A stretch of DNA of 64,000 bases, from positions 186,001 through 250,000 of the forward strand of contig PGYB01000002.1 in NCBI GenBank assembly GCA_002839445.1. Reading direction: 5' to 3'. Below are positions 50,579-59,572 of this stretch, in pieces. The notes under the pieces were generated by a model. It saw only the letters and a list, made by a program, of their open reading frames with translations, had not been told where the DNA came from and searched no databases. Both the position numbers and the translations under genes were made by a program. Numbering within the stretch: position 1 is the stretch's first letter; each line of letters begins with the position of its first letter. This stretch comes from Candidatus Riflebacteria bacterium HGW-Riflebacteria-1 (GTDB taxonomy: Bacteria; Muiribacteriota; Ozemobacteria; Ozemobacterales; Ozemobacteraceae).

Positions 50579-53500
50579 TTAATCCTGCTTGCGGCTGTAG
50601 AGTTTGTCTGAGCGGTCAAAAGCGTCTTTGTAGTTAATATCGACGTTACAGATCGTGTCATACATTTTGAGCGCTTCGGGATACTTTTTGGCAGCCTCAA
50701 GCGCTACTCCTGTGCGATACAGAATACTTTTGATGTTCTCTGTCATGATCTCAGGGTCAAAATCAAGGGTGTCAAGTATTTCCATGGCCATGATCGGGCT
50801 GTTTTTCTGCAACAGAGCGTTGGCCAGCAATACTCCGGTGTCTTTGTCGCGGTTAGAAGCGAAGTCAGGGCTGAGAATTTCGATGACTTCATCCCATTTG
50901 TTGCGTTGCGCTTTTTCGCGTGCAAGTGCAATATTTTGCTGAATGCTGGCATTAGAAGCGCTTTTTGCCGTTGGCTTGCCTGGGGCAGATGGCGGCGAAA
51001 CAGGTTCTGTTGCCATTGGTGGTGGTTCGGGTGGTTGCCCGGCCAGCAGATCATCTTCGCTTACCATATTTTTCGTGGCAAAGCGGTCGACGCTTTCGAT
51101 GTCGCTTGGCCCGCCAAGCTCTTCGGGCAATTCATCAACCAGTTCATTCAAAAATGAATCATTGTCAGCGAACGGATCAAGAGTCGGCAGATCGGCCGTC
51201 TTGCCAGGAACACTGTGTCGGGCCGGCGCTGGCGGCAGATCATTGTCAGCAGTCTGCAGGGCGTCTTTGAGAAAATCCGGCATCGGAATGTCGGTGGATT
51301 CATCCATCTCAAAGCCTTCGGGTGGCGGCTCAACAAAGTTTTCGATGTCGATTTCACTTGCTGACAGACCGGTGCCGCCATTTGTGTCTGGCAGGTCTGG
51401 CATTGGCAGCTCATCGGGTATCTCGGGCATAAAATTGTCGTCGGCGCTTCCAGAAAAAGCGGTCGCATCTTTCTTGAGTCCGGAAAAAATCTCGCTGAGC
51501 TGTTCATTGCCGGGAAATCGCTGCATGAATTCTTTGTATTGGGTGACCGCTTCGTCGATCATCTTGAGCTTTTTCATCGAAGAAGTGTAGACAACATGAA
51601 TGCCCATGTTGTTGATGTTTTCGTTGAGCACTTTGATGCATTCACGTGCTGCATCAGAGAAACGACTAACTTTTGAGTAATTGCGCGCCAGTAGTTCGCG
51701 GAATTCGACGAGATCCTGAATTTTGAGAGCCTCTTCGAGAACGACAATTACTTCGTTACCCATTGAGCGATTCTGTGCATAGCCCTTCGCAAGTGCCATT
51801 ACTATTTCTGGTTCGCGGCTGCCGGTCTGGTAGCAGGTGAACAGGATACCCATCGCTTCAACCGTGTAGGTTTTTGTTTTGGCGTAGTGTCGGGCCAGGA
51901 TCGGTAGATACTCGGTCTTGCCCGGATTGTCTTTGTAAATGGTCTCATACATGGCAATTGCTTCGCTTGATGTGTCGTTGCAGGCGATCGAAGACTTGGC
52001 GAGAAAGCCCCAGGCCACATTGTTGGTCGGAAATTTTTCGAGCAGCATCCGCGCGTTTTCCTGACAACGCACGTAATTTTTAAGTTCAAAATGCGTTTTG
52101 ACCAGTACTTCGAGCAGTTCGCGTTCGATCTGTACCGGCTGCTTTTTGCGCAGGGCCTTTTCAATAATACTGACCGCTTTGTCATATTTCTTGGTTTCAA
52201 ACGCATATCTGGCGCTCTTGAGCGGGTCTGAGAACGAGAGGCTGATTGCCGGAACCAGTTGCAGCATGAACACGATCAGGAACAACAGCGCAAAAACGCC
52301 AAGCCCGATGTGTACCATCAACTCGTTGCGATGATAAAAGATACCGATGCGCAAGCTGGTGAAATTAGGCTGATTCTTGGCGAAAGCCTCTTCCTTGCTG
52401 CGGAAATTTTGAAAAATAGCGTCAGCCTGCTCGTATTTTTCGAGTGCGTAGAGCAGCTCCAGCCTTGTCCACTCAATGTCGCGGCGAAACAGAGGTTCAA
52501 GTCCGGGAGTTTTGAGCACGATGTCAAGATACTCAAGAGCCTTGATAAGGTCGGGGTCGTCGCGTAGTATGTAGCTCTTTCCGATGTAGAAAGGGGCTTC
52601 TTTAAAGCGTTCCGGTTCTTCTTTGTATGCTTCGATCAGCGTTGGAATAGCCTGGTCGAATTTTTCGAGTTCAAAAAGATCTTTTGCCTCGCGATAGCGC
52701 TTGAAAAGTTCAAACTTTTTGCTGAGCCGGTCGCGGATTTCGTCTTTGCCGGGCACCTCTGGGTATAGCTCAACAGCGCGGTCAAGATTATTTTTGGCGT
52801 CATCGTAACTTCGGTTTTCATACTGGGCAACCGCCTGTTTGAGCCAGTATTCGGCTTTTTCGATGCGTTCGATTTCGGGGTCGCGTGCTGGCGTAGCAAT
52901 CGCAACTGGCCTTGGCTCAGGCATCGGCCTGTCTATGATGTCAGTGTCTATCGGCTCGTCGCCATCTGGAGTTTCGTTGATAATATGGTCGTCAACGTCA
53001 GAATCATCGGGATCATCCGATTCATCGGATTCATCAGGTAATGGGCCATCGTCATCAGGTTCGTCGGAGGTCCCGTAATCTGCAGCTGTGGTATTGTCTG
53101 GTTCAGTAACTGTCTGTGCCAACATTGCTGTTGAAACTGCTGTGGGGTCGTTTTCGAACGGACTTTCTGGAACTTTGGGCAGGTTCGCGTCACCAGCAAC
53201 CGGGGTTGCCCGCCGGATAAAATTTGAATTTTTGCTGAGCTTGCGCGCGGTGGCTATGCCATAGCTTTTACACGAATATAAGAACTGAAAATCCTCAAAA
53301 ACAACCGGTGAATCAGGCATACTTTCGAGAACTGTCGCCATCTGATCAAAGGCCTGGGCCAGATTGCCGTTGCGAAACAAGACCTTGGCGAAGACGTAGT
53401 TGGCAGTGGGGCCGCTTTTATTCTGCAGCGCTCGCGTTGCGTGTTTCGAAGCCTCTTCGAGTTTTCCCTCGTGAAAGCTTATGTCTGCGAGAATCGTAAA

Positions 53501-53788
53501 AATGGTGGGATCGTCAGGGCTCACCCGCGCCTGCTTGGTCAGGCGTTCTCTGGTGCGTTCAAGCAGATCCTTGCGTAATTTTTCGAGCTTGGGGTCGAAC
53601 TCGTCTTTGGCCATTTCCATGCGGATAAGCTCGAAATAGGCTTCACCATACATTCTCGCGCTGAGAAACTTGCGCAGGGTGGCGTAATCTTCGTCAGGCA
53701 GCGCTAAAGCGAGGCTTGTCGGCAAAAGTGTTAACAATAAAAACAGTATGAAAAGACCTAAGCCCGGTCGGGCCAGGAGTTTTCTCAT
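50579..53788 (-). CDS. Large TPR protein with central membrane helix
   Basis: This 1069-residue protein has a signal peptide (LFILFLLLTLLPTSLALA), TPR-like helices (residues about 35-175), a strongly acidic Asp/Pro linker (about 215-285), more TPRs (about 305-470), one membrane helix (about 490-512, GLGVFALLFLIVFMLQLVPA) and TPR repeats in the presumed cytoplasm (about 525-790). An acidic, Pro-rich linker (about 800-940) and a last TPR block follow. If the first segment is cleaved and the second spans, repeats lie on both faces of the membrane. It is the last gene of the type IV pilus run, 38 bases after a second TPR protein of the same layout. A scaffold role is likely but unproven. Confidence 0.8.
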   Translation of the reverse strand: MRKLLARPGLGLFILFLLLTLLPTSLALALPDEDYATLRKFLSARMYGEAYFELIRMEMAKDEFDPKLEKLRKDLLERTRERLTKQARVSPDDPTIFTILADISFHEGKLEEASKHATRALQNKSGPTANYVFAKVLFRNGNLAQAFDQMATVLESMPDSPVVFEDFQFLYSCKSYGIATARKLSKNSNFIRRATPVAGDANLPKVPESPFENDPTAVSTAMLAQTVTEPDNTTAADYGTSDEPDDDGPLPDESDESDDPDDSDVDDHIINETPDGDEPIDTDIIDRPMPEPRPVAIATPARDPEIERIEKAEYWLKQAVAQYENRSYDDAKNNLDRAVELYPEVPGKDEIRDRLSKKFELFKRYREAKDLFELEKFDQAIPTLIEAYKEEPERFKEAPFYIGKSYILRDDPDLIKALEYLDIVLKTPGLEPLFRRDIEWTRLELLYALEKYEQADAIFQNFRSKEEAFAKNQPNFTSLRIGIFYHRNELMVHIGLGVFALLFLIVFMLQLVPAISLSFSDPLKSARYAFETKKYDKAVSIIEKALRKKQPVQIERELLEVLVKTHFELKNYVRCQENARMLLEKFPTNNVAWGFLAKSSIACNDTSSEAIAMYETIYKDNPGKTEYLPILARHYAKTKTYTVEAMGILFTCYQTGSREPEIVMALAKGYAQNRSMGNEVIVVLEEALKIQDLVEFRELLARNYSKVSRFSDAARECIKVLNENINNMGIHVVYTSSMKKLKMIDEAVTQYKEFMQRFPGNEQLSEIFSGLKKDATAFSGSADDNFMPEIPDELPMPDLPDTNGGTGLSASEIDIENFVEPPPEGFEMDESTDIPMPDFLKDALQTADNDLPPAPARHSVPGKTADLPTLDPFADNDSFLNELVDELPEELGGPSDIESVDRFATKNMVSEDDLLAGQPPEPPPMATEPVSPPSAPGKPTAKSASNASIQQNIALAREKAQRNKWDEVIEILSPDFASNRDKDTGVLLANALLQKNSPIMAMEILDTLDFDPEIMTENIKSILYRTGVALEAAKKYPEALKMYDTICNVDINYKDAFDRSDKLYSRKQD

Positions 53789-53826
53789 AAATGTTGATGA
53801 GGGAGCTTGCTTCAGGGTTGATTTCC

Positions 53827-56412
53827 TCAGGCGAGATTCTGCCCGCAGTGCTGGCAGAGATAGTCTTTCGATGAGTTAAGCTGCTGACAGCTCGGGCAAA
53901 CCAGCTGATCCGGAGCGGTATCCTGTTGCGGAGACCGGGGAGAGGCATCCGGTTGCTGACTGCGGCGGGCGGCTTCGTTGCCGGCAAGCTTTTGTGCATC
54001 TCGCAAGCCATTCTGGAATGCGACATTATATGGATTGTTCTGCAGAAAGTTGCCATAGATGTCAAGCAGTTCGTCAAGCCGGTTCTGCTTATGATAGGCT
54101 TCGCGCAGAACCGAGTGCACGAGTTCATTGTTGACATCACTGTTGATAACCTGCTCGCAAAGATGCAGACAACTGTCGAACTGTCTGAGTTTAAGGTGTA
54201 TTTTGGCAACGCCCAGCAGAAATTCAGCTTCAGGAGAGCCAAGCTCCATCATTTTCTGGAAAACCTTCATGGACTTGTCATCACTGCGCCCTTTTTTGAG
54301 GTAATAACGTCCAAGCGGCTTGAGCACTTCAGGATTATTGGGGTCGAGATTGAGCCACTGCTCAAGAATCTTTATGCCATCATCTGAAAGATTTTTAGCC
54401 TGGGTGTAGTGTGAGCCAAGCAGAGAAACCAGCGCAATATTGCGCGGGTCTTTTGCGTAAAGGTTTAACAGTTCTGGTAAACTTTCGGGGGAGAGCATGC
54501 GGCGGCCAAGATAAGCGTAGCCTAGCCATGAGTGAGCTTCTTCATCTTTTGGCATTATCGAAATAAGATGCTTACATTCACCAATAGCCCGGTCATAGAT
54601 GCCTTTTTTGAGGTAGGCCTGTGCCAGAATGCGCGAAATAAGCGCACCGTCAAACTGAGTAAGATTGGGAAGTCTTTTGATCTTGACCAGTTCGGCGATA
54701 CACTCATCGAGCATTTCTCTTTTAAGAAAGCTTTGCGATTTACGCAGTGAAGAGTTTTTGTTGTATTCAGGAAGATACTTGTAAATCGCATAGGCCAGCC
54801 AGGCCATAAACAGCAGTGCTAATAGCGGAAGCACTGATTTCCACTTGGCCGCGCTCGATTGCAGCAGTTTATCTTTCAGCTCGGGATAATCAGGGTCAGA
54901 ATCGTAAATTTCTTTGAAATAGTTGAATGCTGAATCTTTGTCGCCGTTCTCAAGAAAAATTGAGGCCAGAACAAATTTAGCGCGGTTATTGTCTTTTTGG
55001 ATGGTCAGCTGATAGCGGGCCATCTGCATCGCCTGTTCGCTGTCCCCGGTTTTCCAGTAACACTCGGCGAGCAGGCTGGGAAGCTGTACATCGTAGTTTT
55101 TAGGTAGTTTGCTGAGATACTTGAGCGCGTCTTCATATTCGTAGGCGTTTCTTGCTTCAACGCCTTTGCGCCAAAGTTCTTTCTTGTCGTCGTCAGCCTT
55201 GATCTTGCTCATTTCGGTCTTAAATTGCGCTTCAAAACGCTTTAAGCCAGAATCCAGCTCGATAATTGCCAGGCCGCGGGTTAGTGAAACCAGTGCATCC
55301 TGCTGGTTGCCGGCCTCAAGAAACTGTTTGCCCCGGCGCAAAAAGCCTTCTACCAGGCCGGCACGGTCTTCTGAGTATCGGGGCAGTCTGCTGGCGCGAC
55401 CGAGTGTTTCCATGAGGGTAGTTTCTTTTTCGACAGCCTGTTTAAGCAAATTCTGTGCTTCGCTGTTGCCGGCTTCGACTGAAACCACGTATTCAAGCAT
55501 ATCTCTGGCTTCGAGCCAGCTGCCCTTTTTTACCAGCTCTCTGGCTTCTTTCATCGCGGTCTTAGCATCGCGCGAGCTGGTCAGCTTTGTCAGCTCCTGC
55601 TGGACAAGTTCGTTATTCGGTATGATTTCATCTGCCCGCTTGAGAGTGGCTATTGCCGCCTCGGAGTCGCCAGATGAGGCCTGCTCCTGGGCCTGGGTAA
55701 GCAGCAGCGATACTGCCGCATCCTGCTTCTCGCGAATCTCTTTAAGCAGATTTTTTGAACTGTCTGGCCTTGCCATTGAATATTTTGACGCATTATCAGC
55801 GTAGTTGCGTGCTTCGGTCAGATTGTTGCGCTGCAGGGCAATCTTGCCAAGAATGAAAAAAAGCTCACCCATTTCTTCGGATTCGTAGCTGGTGCGCTGT
55901 TTGCCATTTTTTTCAAGCAGACCATCTGCCATATCGGCCGCTTGATCAAGGTTGCCAGCTTTAAGCAGTTCATTGAGAATCGGCAGGCCTACACTAAGCT
56001 CTCCTGGAGCAACCCTGAGTATTTCCTGGCGCAGGCGTTTAATTTCGCTTTGATTGCTGGCCTTTTCGGCAGCCTGCAGGTCTTCGCGCAAGACTTTAAC
56101 ATAAGCTTCTACATAGTTCTGATTTTGCGGCTCAAGTGCTACCGACTTTTTGAGCAGTTTGCTCATTTCTTCGCGGTTGTTGCGCAGTCGCATGAGCTTT
56201 GATGCATTAAAAAATGGCTCGGCCCATTCGGGTTCAAGCTGCATCGCCTGCTTGAGGTGCTGCACGGCTTCCTGGTGATGCCCGCTCGCTATGGCGAGTT
56301 CACCCTTGCGATTTAATTCGCGCGCTTCGTCTGAAATCGCGAACGCAGAAATGCTCGCGTAGAGAGCGAGCAGTATAAGCAGAATGACTGGTGCAATTTT
56401 AAAGCGGTTCAT
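53827..56412 (-). CDS. TPR protein with central membrane helix and C-terminal zinc ribbon
   Basis: This 861-residue protein has a signal peptide (VILLILLALYASISAFA), TPR-type repeats (residues about 30-520; for example AEPFFNASKLMRLRNNREEM), one membrane helix (about 545-562, LPLLALLFMAWLAYAIY) and further TPRs. It ends in a zinc ribbon with two CxxC pairs (LVCPSCQQ and LCQHCGQ). The exported-TPR/helix/cytoplasmic-TPR layout matches the next gene. The zinc ribbon fits the cytoplasmic side. It follows the HEAT protein by 37 bases. A role as a pilus-operon scaffold is inferred from position only. Confidence 0.82.
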   Translation of the reverse strand: MNRFKIAPVILLILLALYASISAFAISDEARELNRKGELAIASGHHQEAVQHLKQAMQLEPEWAEPFFNASKLMRLRNNREEMSKLLKKSVALEPQNQNYVEAYVKVLREDLQAAEKASNQSEIKRLRQEILRVAPGELSVGLPILNELLKAGNLDQAADMADGLLEKNGKQRTSYESEEMGELFFILGKIALQRNNLTEARNYADNASKYSMARPDSSKNLLKEIREKQDAAVSLLLTQAQEQASSGDSEAAIATLKRADEIIPNNELVQQELTKLTSSRDAKTAMKEARELVKKGSWLEARDMLEYVVSVEAGNSEAQNLLKQAVEKETTLMETLGRASRLPRYSEDRAGLVEGFLRRGKQFLEAGNQQDALVSLTRGLAIIELDSGLKRFEAQFKTEMSKIKADDDKKELWRKGVEARNAYEYEDALKYLSKLPKNYDVQLPSLLAECYWKTGDSEQAMQMARYQLTIQKDNNRAKFVLASIFLENGDKDSAFNYFKEIYDSDPDYPELKDKLLQSSAAKWKSVLPLLALLFMAWLAYAIYKYLPEYNKNSSLRKSQSFLKREMLDECIAELVKIKRLPNLTQFDGALISRILAQAYLKKGIYDRAIGECKHLISIMPKDEEAHSWLGYAYLGRRMLSPESLPELLNLYAKDPRNIALVSLLGSHYTQAKNLSDDGIKILEQWLNLDPNNPEVLKPLGRYYLKKGRSDDKSMKVFQKMMELGSPEAEFLLGVAKIHLKLRQFDSCLHLCEQVINSDVNNELVHSVLREAYHKQNRLDELLDIYGNFLQNNPYNVAFQNGLRDAQKLAGNEAARRSQQPDASPRSPQQDTAPDQLVCPSCQQLNSSKDYLCQHCGQNLA

Positions 56413-56449
56413 GACTTCCTCATTTCCTCAAGTATGACCGCCTGCTAGT

Positions 56450-57766
56450 TTAAGTTATTTTTGAAAGTTTTGCCAGTGCTTTTAGTGCACATCTTCTGAC
56501 GTCAGGGTCAGCATCGTTGGTAAGATCCTGCAAAACGTCGCTGAACTGCAGTGCTCCGATTTCTCCAAGTGCCCAGGCGGCTGAAGATCGCATTTGTTTA
56601 TGAGAGGATCGCAGCATTTGTTTGAGAGTGAGTATCGCCCCGGTTCCGCCAAGCCTCCACAATGCAGTGGCAGCGTTACTGCGAACCCGGTTGTTTGAGT
56701 CATTGAGCATCGGAAAAAGCAGTTCGGAGTATTGCGCTTCTTTGAGTTGCCCGAGCGATTCAACCGCGTTGGCTCTGACTCTGGGATCAGTATCGCGCAG
56801 GGCCTTGGCAAGAAGAACCACTGCCTTCTGGTCTGCTGCTCTACCCAGGCTTTTAATTATCATTGCCCGCATGCGGGGGTTTTCTTCCTGGGCGAACTTT
56901 TCGGTCAGGCGAGCCAGCGCAAGATCCTGGCTCAGTTCAAGCGATATTTTTACAATCGCATCGCGAATATGGTTTTCATCTTCATGCAGAAAGGCATCGA
57001 CCAGCTGGCTGATTACCCGCGCCGAACCAATCTTTCCGATGCTGAGGACTGCACGGTTGCGAACTGTTGGTGAGATGTCGTTCAGCAGCCCGACAAGCAG
57101 ATCCAGCGAGCGCTCTTCCTGAATTTCGCCAAGAATGTAGGCTACTGATGCGCGCTTTCTTGTGTTGGGTGAGCGCAGTTCTTCGGGCAAGGTGTTGAGG
57201 CCGAAGCGAACACCTCTTTGCCACAGGGCTTTTAGGGCGTTGGCACGCACGCGGTTGTTGCGGTCAGAAACCAGCACCTTCAACATTTCGATGGTTTCAG
57301 GAGTTTCGATATCGCCAAGAGCTTCGACAGCGTTGGCTCTGACTCGTTCGTCGGCGAAATTCAAAAAGGCGCGCAGCAGCGGGATAAACTCCGCCGATTT
57401 GAACGAACCGATAACCTTGATGCCGGTCGCTAGAAGGGACGCGTCTTCTTCGTTTTTCAGGAAGTCACAGACAGCAGTTTTAATAGCCTGTTGCGATCGG
57501 CCCTGCATGGCATAGAGAGCTTCACTGCGCAATACTGTATTGGGAGATTCAAGATAGGTGATGATCATGCCAAAGACTTCCGGGTTGCTGGTAAGTCTGG
57601 CAGCTTTCATTGAAGCAGCAACGACTTCCGGGCGACCGTCGCGAAGACCTTCGAGAATATATTCGTCGACATTGTCAAGTCGATCGCGCAGCATGCACTT
57701 CAGGCAGAAAAGCCTGACGCTTTTGTCGCGATCCTGAAACAGCTTTTTCAGGGTTGCATGATCCAT
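56450..57766 (-). CDS. HEAT-repeat protein
   Basis: This 438-residue protein is made almost wholly of about 13 HEAT/PBS-lyase-type repeats of about 30 residues. Each has a form such as DERVRANAVEALGDIETPE, DTDPRVRANAVESLGQLKE or DADPDVRRCALKALAKLS. No signal peptide or membrane segment is seen, so it is probably cytoplasmic. HEAT proteins bind other proteins. It lies five bases after the pilP-like gene stop and precedes the TPR protein genes, in the same strand order as the pil genes, so it probably serves pilus assembly or its regulation. Confidence 0.88.
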   Translation of the reverse strand: MDHATLKKLFQDRDKSVRLFCLKCMLRDRLDNVDEYILEGLRDGRPEVVAASMKAARLTSNPEVFGMIITYLESPNTVLRSEALYAMQGRSQQAIKTAVCDFLKNEEDASLLATGIKVIGSFKSAEFIPLLRAFLNFADERVRANAVEALGDIETPETIEMLKVLVSDRNNRVRANALKALWQRGVRFGLNTLPEELRSPNTRKRASVAYILGEIQEERSLDLLVGLLNDISPTVRNRAVLSIGKIGSARVISQLVDAFLHEDENHIRDAIVKISLELSQDLALARLTEKFAQEENPRMRAMIIKSLGRAADQKAVVLLAKALRDTDPRVRANAVESLGQLKEAQYSELLFPMLNDSNNRVRSNAATALWRLGGTGAILTLKQMLRSSHKQMRSSAAWALGEIGALQFSDVLQDLTNDADPDVRRCALKALAKLSKIT

Positions 57767-57771
57767 TGCGG

Positions 57772-58386
57772 CTATTCCTTAGCTTTATCAGAGAGCGATA
57801 CTTCAAACTCTCTTATCGATTCGGTCGTGTCAGAAATTATTATTTTTTCAGGCAACACCGAGCGCAGAAAGAACGGTGTGCGCTTGAGAGTGGCGCCTAC
57901 CCTTGTCAGCAGCAGTTCGTTGGCATAGCGCAGAATGGCGATGCGATCGTTTCCCACAGTAAAAAAGCCATGATAGGTTATGTCAGGCCGTTCAACAATT
58001 TCTTCATGCTCTTCGCCCATTGCAACAACGACTACGCGCTGTTCAGTTATCCGGTTAAAAATATTGCGCCCACTAGAATAGGGGTAGTTCTGCAAAGCGG
58101 CAAATCTGCTGTCAACCCTTTCTGAAAGCGGCGGGTAAGACACTGGAGTCAGCGGCTTTGGCGGTGCCAGAGGTGTTTTGGCGGTTGCGGCGGCGGCCGG
58201 TGTGCCAGCCACTACCGGACTTGCCGGGGCAGACTGAGTGGTTATGCCGCGCGCTTCGTCAGCTTTGCGCATGCGGGCAGGCTTGAGAACGAAGCTGTCG
58301 AGCAGCAGAACGAACACAATTATCGGCACGCCAAATGCTACCGTCTTGTTCTTTTTGCAGTAATCAAGAAATTCATTCTGGGTCAT
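57772..58386 (-). CDS. PilP-like inner-membrane protein of the pilus alignment complex
   Basis: This 204-residue protein has an N-terminal membrane helix (residues about 17-33), a Pro/Ala-rich linker (about 45-85) and a beta-rich C-terminal domain (about 105-204). In that domain, SSGRNIFNRI and HGFFTVGNDRIAILRYANELLLTRVG echo the HR-type domain of PilP/GspC. PilP links the PilN-PilO platform to the secretin PilQ. It is not a lipoprotein here, unlike many PilP. It follows pilO by 21 bases. Low sequence conservation in this class makes the call tentative, but the position supports it. Confidence 0.65.
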   Translation of the reverse strand: MTQNEFLDYCKKNKTVAFGVPIIVFVLLLDSFVLKPARMRKADEARGITTQSAPASPVVAGTPAAAATAKTPLAPPKPLTPVSYPPLSERVDSRFAALQNYPYSSGRNIFNRITEQRVVVVAMGEEHEEIVERPDITYHGFFTVGNDRIAILRYANELLLTRVGATLKRTPFFLRSVLPEKIIISDTTESIREFEVSLSDKAKE

Positions 58387-58407
58387 GCGTTTTCCTTATA
58401 TCGCCGA

Positions 58408-58989
58408 TCAGGGTAAGAAAAATGTCGACAGAGTGAGTTTCATCGACATGTTGCCCTGTTGATCGCTCAACGGTGGGACGATTTCGATCTGCGAAATTTT
58501 AACCAGCCTGCCGAGCGAGTTTTCGATTTCCCACAAAAACTGTTTCAGCTTGTTATAGGCTCCGGAGACTCTCAGGTCAAACTTGAATTCGAGATAGCTT
58601 GAGCCGGCGCCGGCTACCGGTGCGGGTGGCTTGTAGGTAGAATCCTGAATGTGAATATCGAGTGCGCGCGCCTTGCGCTGGACCTGTTCAATAAAGATCG
58701 TGTAGTTAGAAGCATTTTCCAGAAGCTTTTCGAACTTATCTTTTACTTCCTGGCGCTTGTCACGAAGCTGTGCTGTGATATCGGCAACCTGTTGCCGCCG
58801 TTTGGCGAACTCAGCCTGCGATTCTTCGAGTTTTGTGTTGAGCCCGACCAGTTCTTGCCCCTTATCAGCGATTGCCTGGCGTTGCAGACGGTTTACTGAA
58901 CCCAGAAAATACAACAGTCCGCCGATTGCCACGGCGATCAGGCTGTAGGTTACAACTCTTTCAACTATTGAGCGTAGTCTGGTCTTCAC
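58408..58989 (-). CDS. pilO: PilO-like inner-membrane alignment protein
   Basis: This 193-residue protein has one N-terminal membrane helix (residues about 14-29), a coiled coil (about 33-85) and a ferredoxin-like fold at the C-terminus (YLEFKFDLRVSGAYNKLKQFLWEIENSLGRLVKISQIEI, read in parts). That order is diagnostic of PilO, which pairs with PilN in the inner-membrane platform. It follows pilN by 18 bases. Length is usual. Sequence is poorly conserved in this family, so the call rests on architecture and gene order. Confidence 0.85.
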   Translation of the reverse strand: MKTRLRSIVERVVTYSLIAVAIGGLLYFLGSVNRLQRQAIADKGQELVGLNTKLEESQAEFAKRRQQVADITAQLRDKRQEVKDKFEKLLENASNYTIFIEQVQRKARALDIHIQDSTYKPPAPVAGAGSSYLEFKFDLRVSGAYNKLKQFLWEIENSLGRLVKISQIEIVPPLSDQQGNMSMKLTLSTFFLP

Positions 58990-59007
58990 GTCATATCCTT
59001 CTGGTAA

Positions 59008-59571
59008 TTATTTCTGGGCAGCCTTGTAGGTGAAATCGAGGGTGAATTTCTGAACAGAACCGTCATCCTGCGTCGCGTTTGCCGTGGTTTTGAGCATCGC
59101 TGTAAATTTTCCGCTCTGCTCCAGACGCTTGGCAAATTCAAGAACATCAAATATTGTTGCTGCTTCACCGCTGATGGTAAAGCTTTGCCTGATATTGGTG
59201 AAATTCTTGGGGGTGATGTCAGTAATAACAACTCGATCTGGAACCGAAGCCTCAAGAGTTGCCAGAAAGTCTACGAGGCTGCTTCCCGGGGTGTCGAGGT
59301 TCTGATTGATAAAGTTGATGCTGTTCTGAAGCGAGGTGATCTCGTTGACCGGAGGCTGCAGTTCACCAGTCTTTTCAATCATGCTGCGCACCTGCACGTC
59401 AACTGAATCAACCTGTGCCTGAGCGCTCGAAAGCTCGCTGTGATTTTTGATCGACATGCTGCCGATCGCAGAAATGGTAACCAGTATGGTGAGCAATGCC
59501 AGAGCTATGCCCAGCGTGTCGCGAGGCAGACTCTTATACTCTTTTGGCAGCAGGTCAAACTGATATTTCAT
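59008..59571 (-). CDS. pilN: PilN-like inner-membrane alignment protein
   Basis: This 187-residue protein begins with a short cytoplasmic segment containing FDLLPKEYK, the sequence with which PilN binds PilM. One membrane helix follows (about residues 22-42), then a coiled coil (about 45-90) and a periplasmic ferredoxin-like fold (VVITDITPKNFTNIRQSFTISGEA, read in parts). It lies one base after pilM, so the two are translationally coupled, matching their physical partnership. It joins PilO to carry the pilus platform. Confidence 0.92.
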   Translation of the reverse strand: MKYQFDLLPKEYKSLPRDTLGIALALLTILVTISAIGSMSIKNHSELSSAQAQVDSVDVQVRSMIEKTGELQPPVNEITSLQNSINFINQNLDTPGSSLVDFLATLEASVPDRVVITDITPKNFTNIRQSFTISGEAATIFDVLEFAKRLEQSGKFTAMLKTTANATQDDGSVQKFTLDFTYKAAQK

Positions 59572-59572
59572 G

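Noticed and set aside
50943..51590. Ser/Gly-rich plus-strand frame of about 215 residues
   Set aside because: It is the complement of the acidic Asp/Glu-rich linker of the TPR protein, which yields Ser/Val-rich shadows.
55166..55804. Ser-rich plus-strand frame of 212 residues
   Set aside because: It opposes the TPR repeats of the 53827 gene; low complexity and no start signal.
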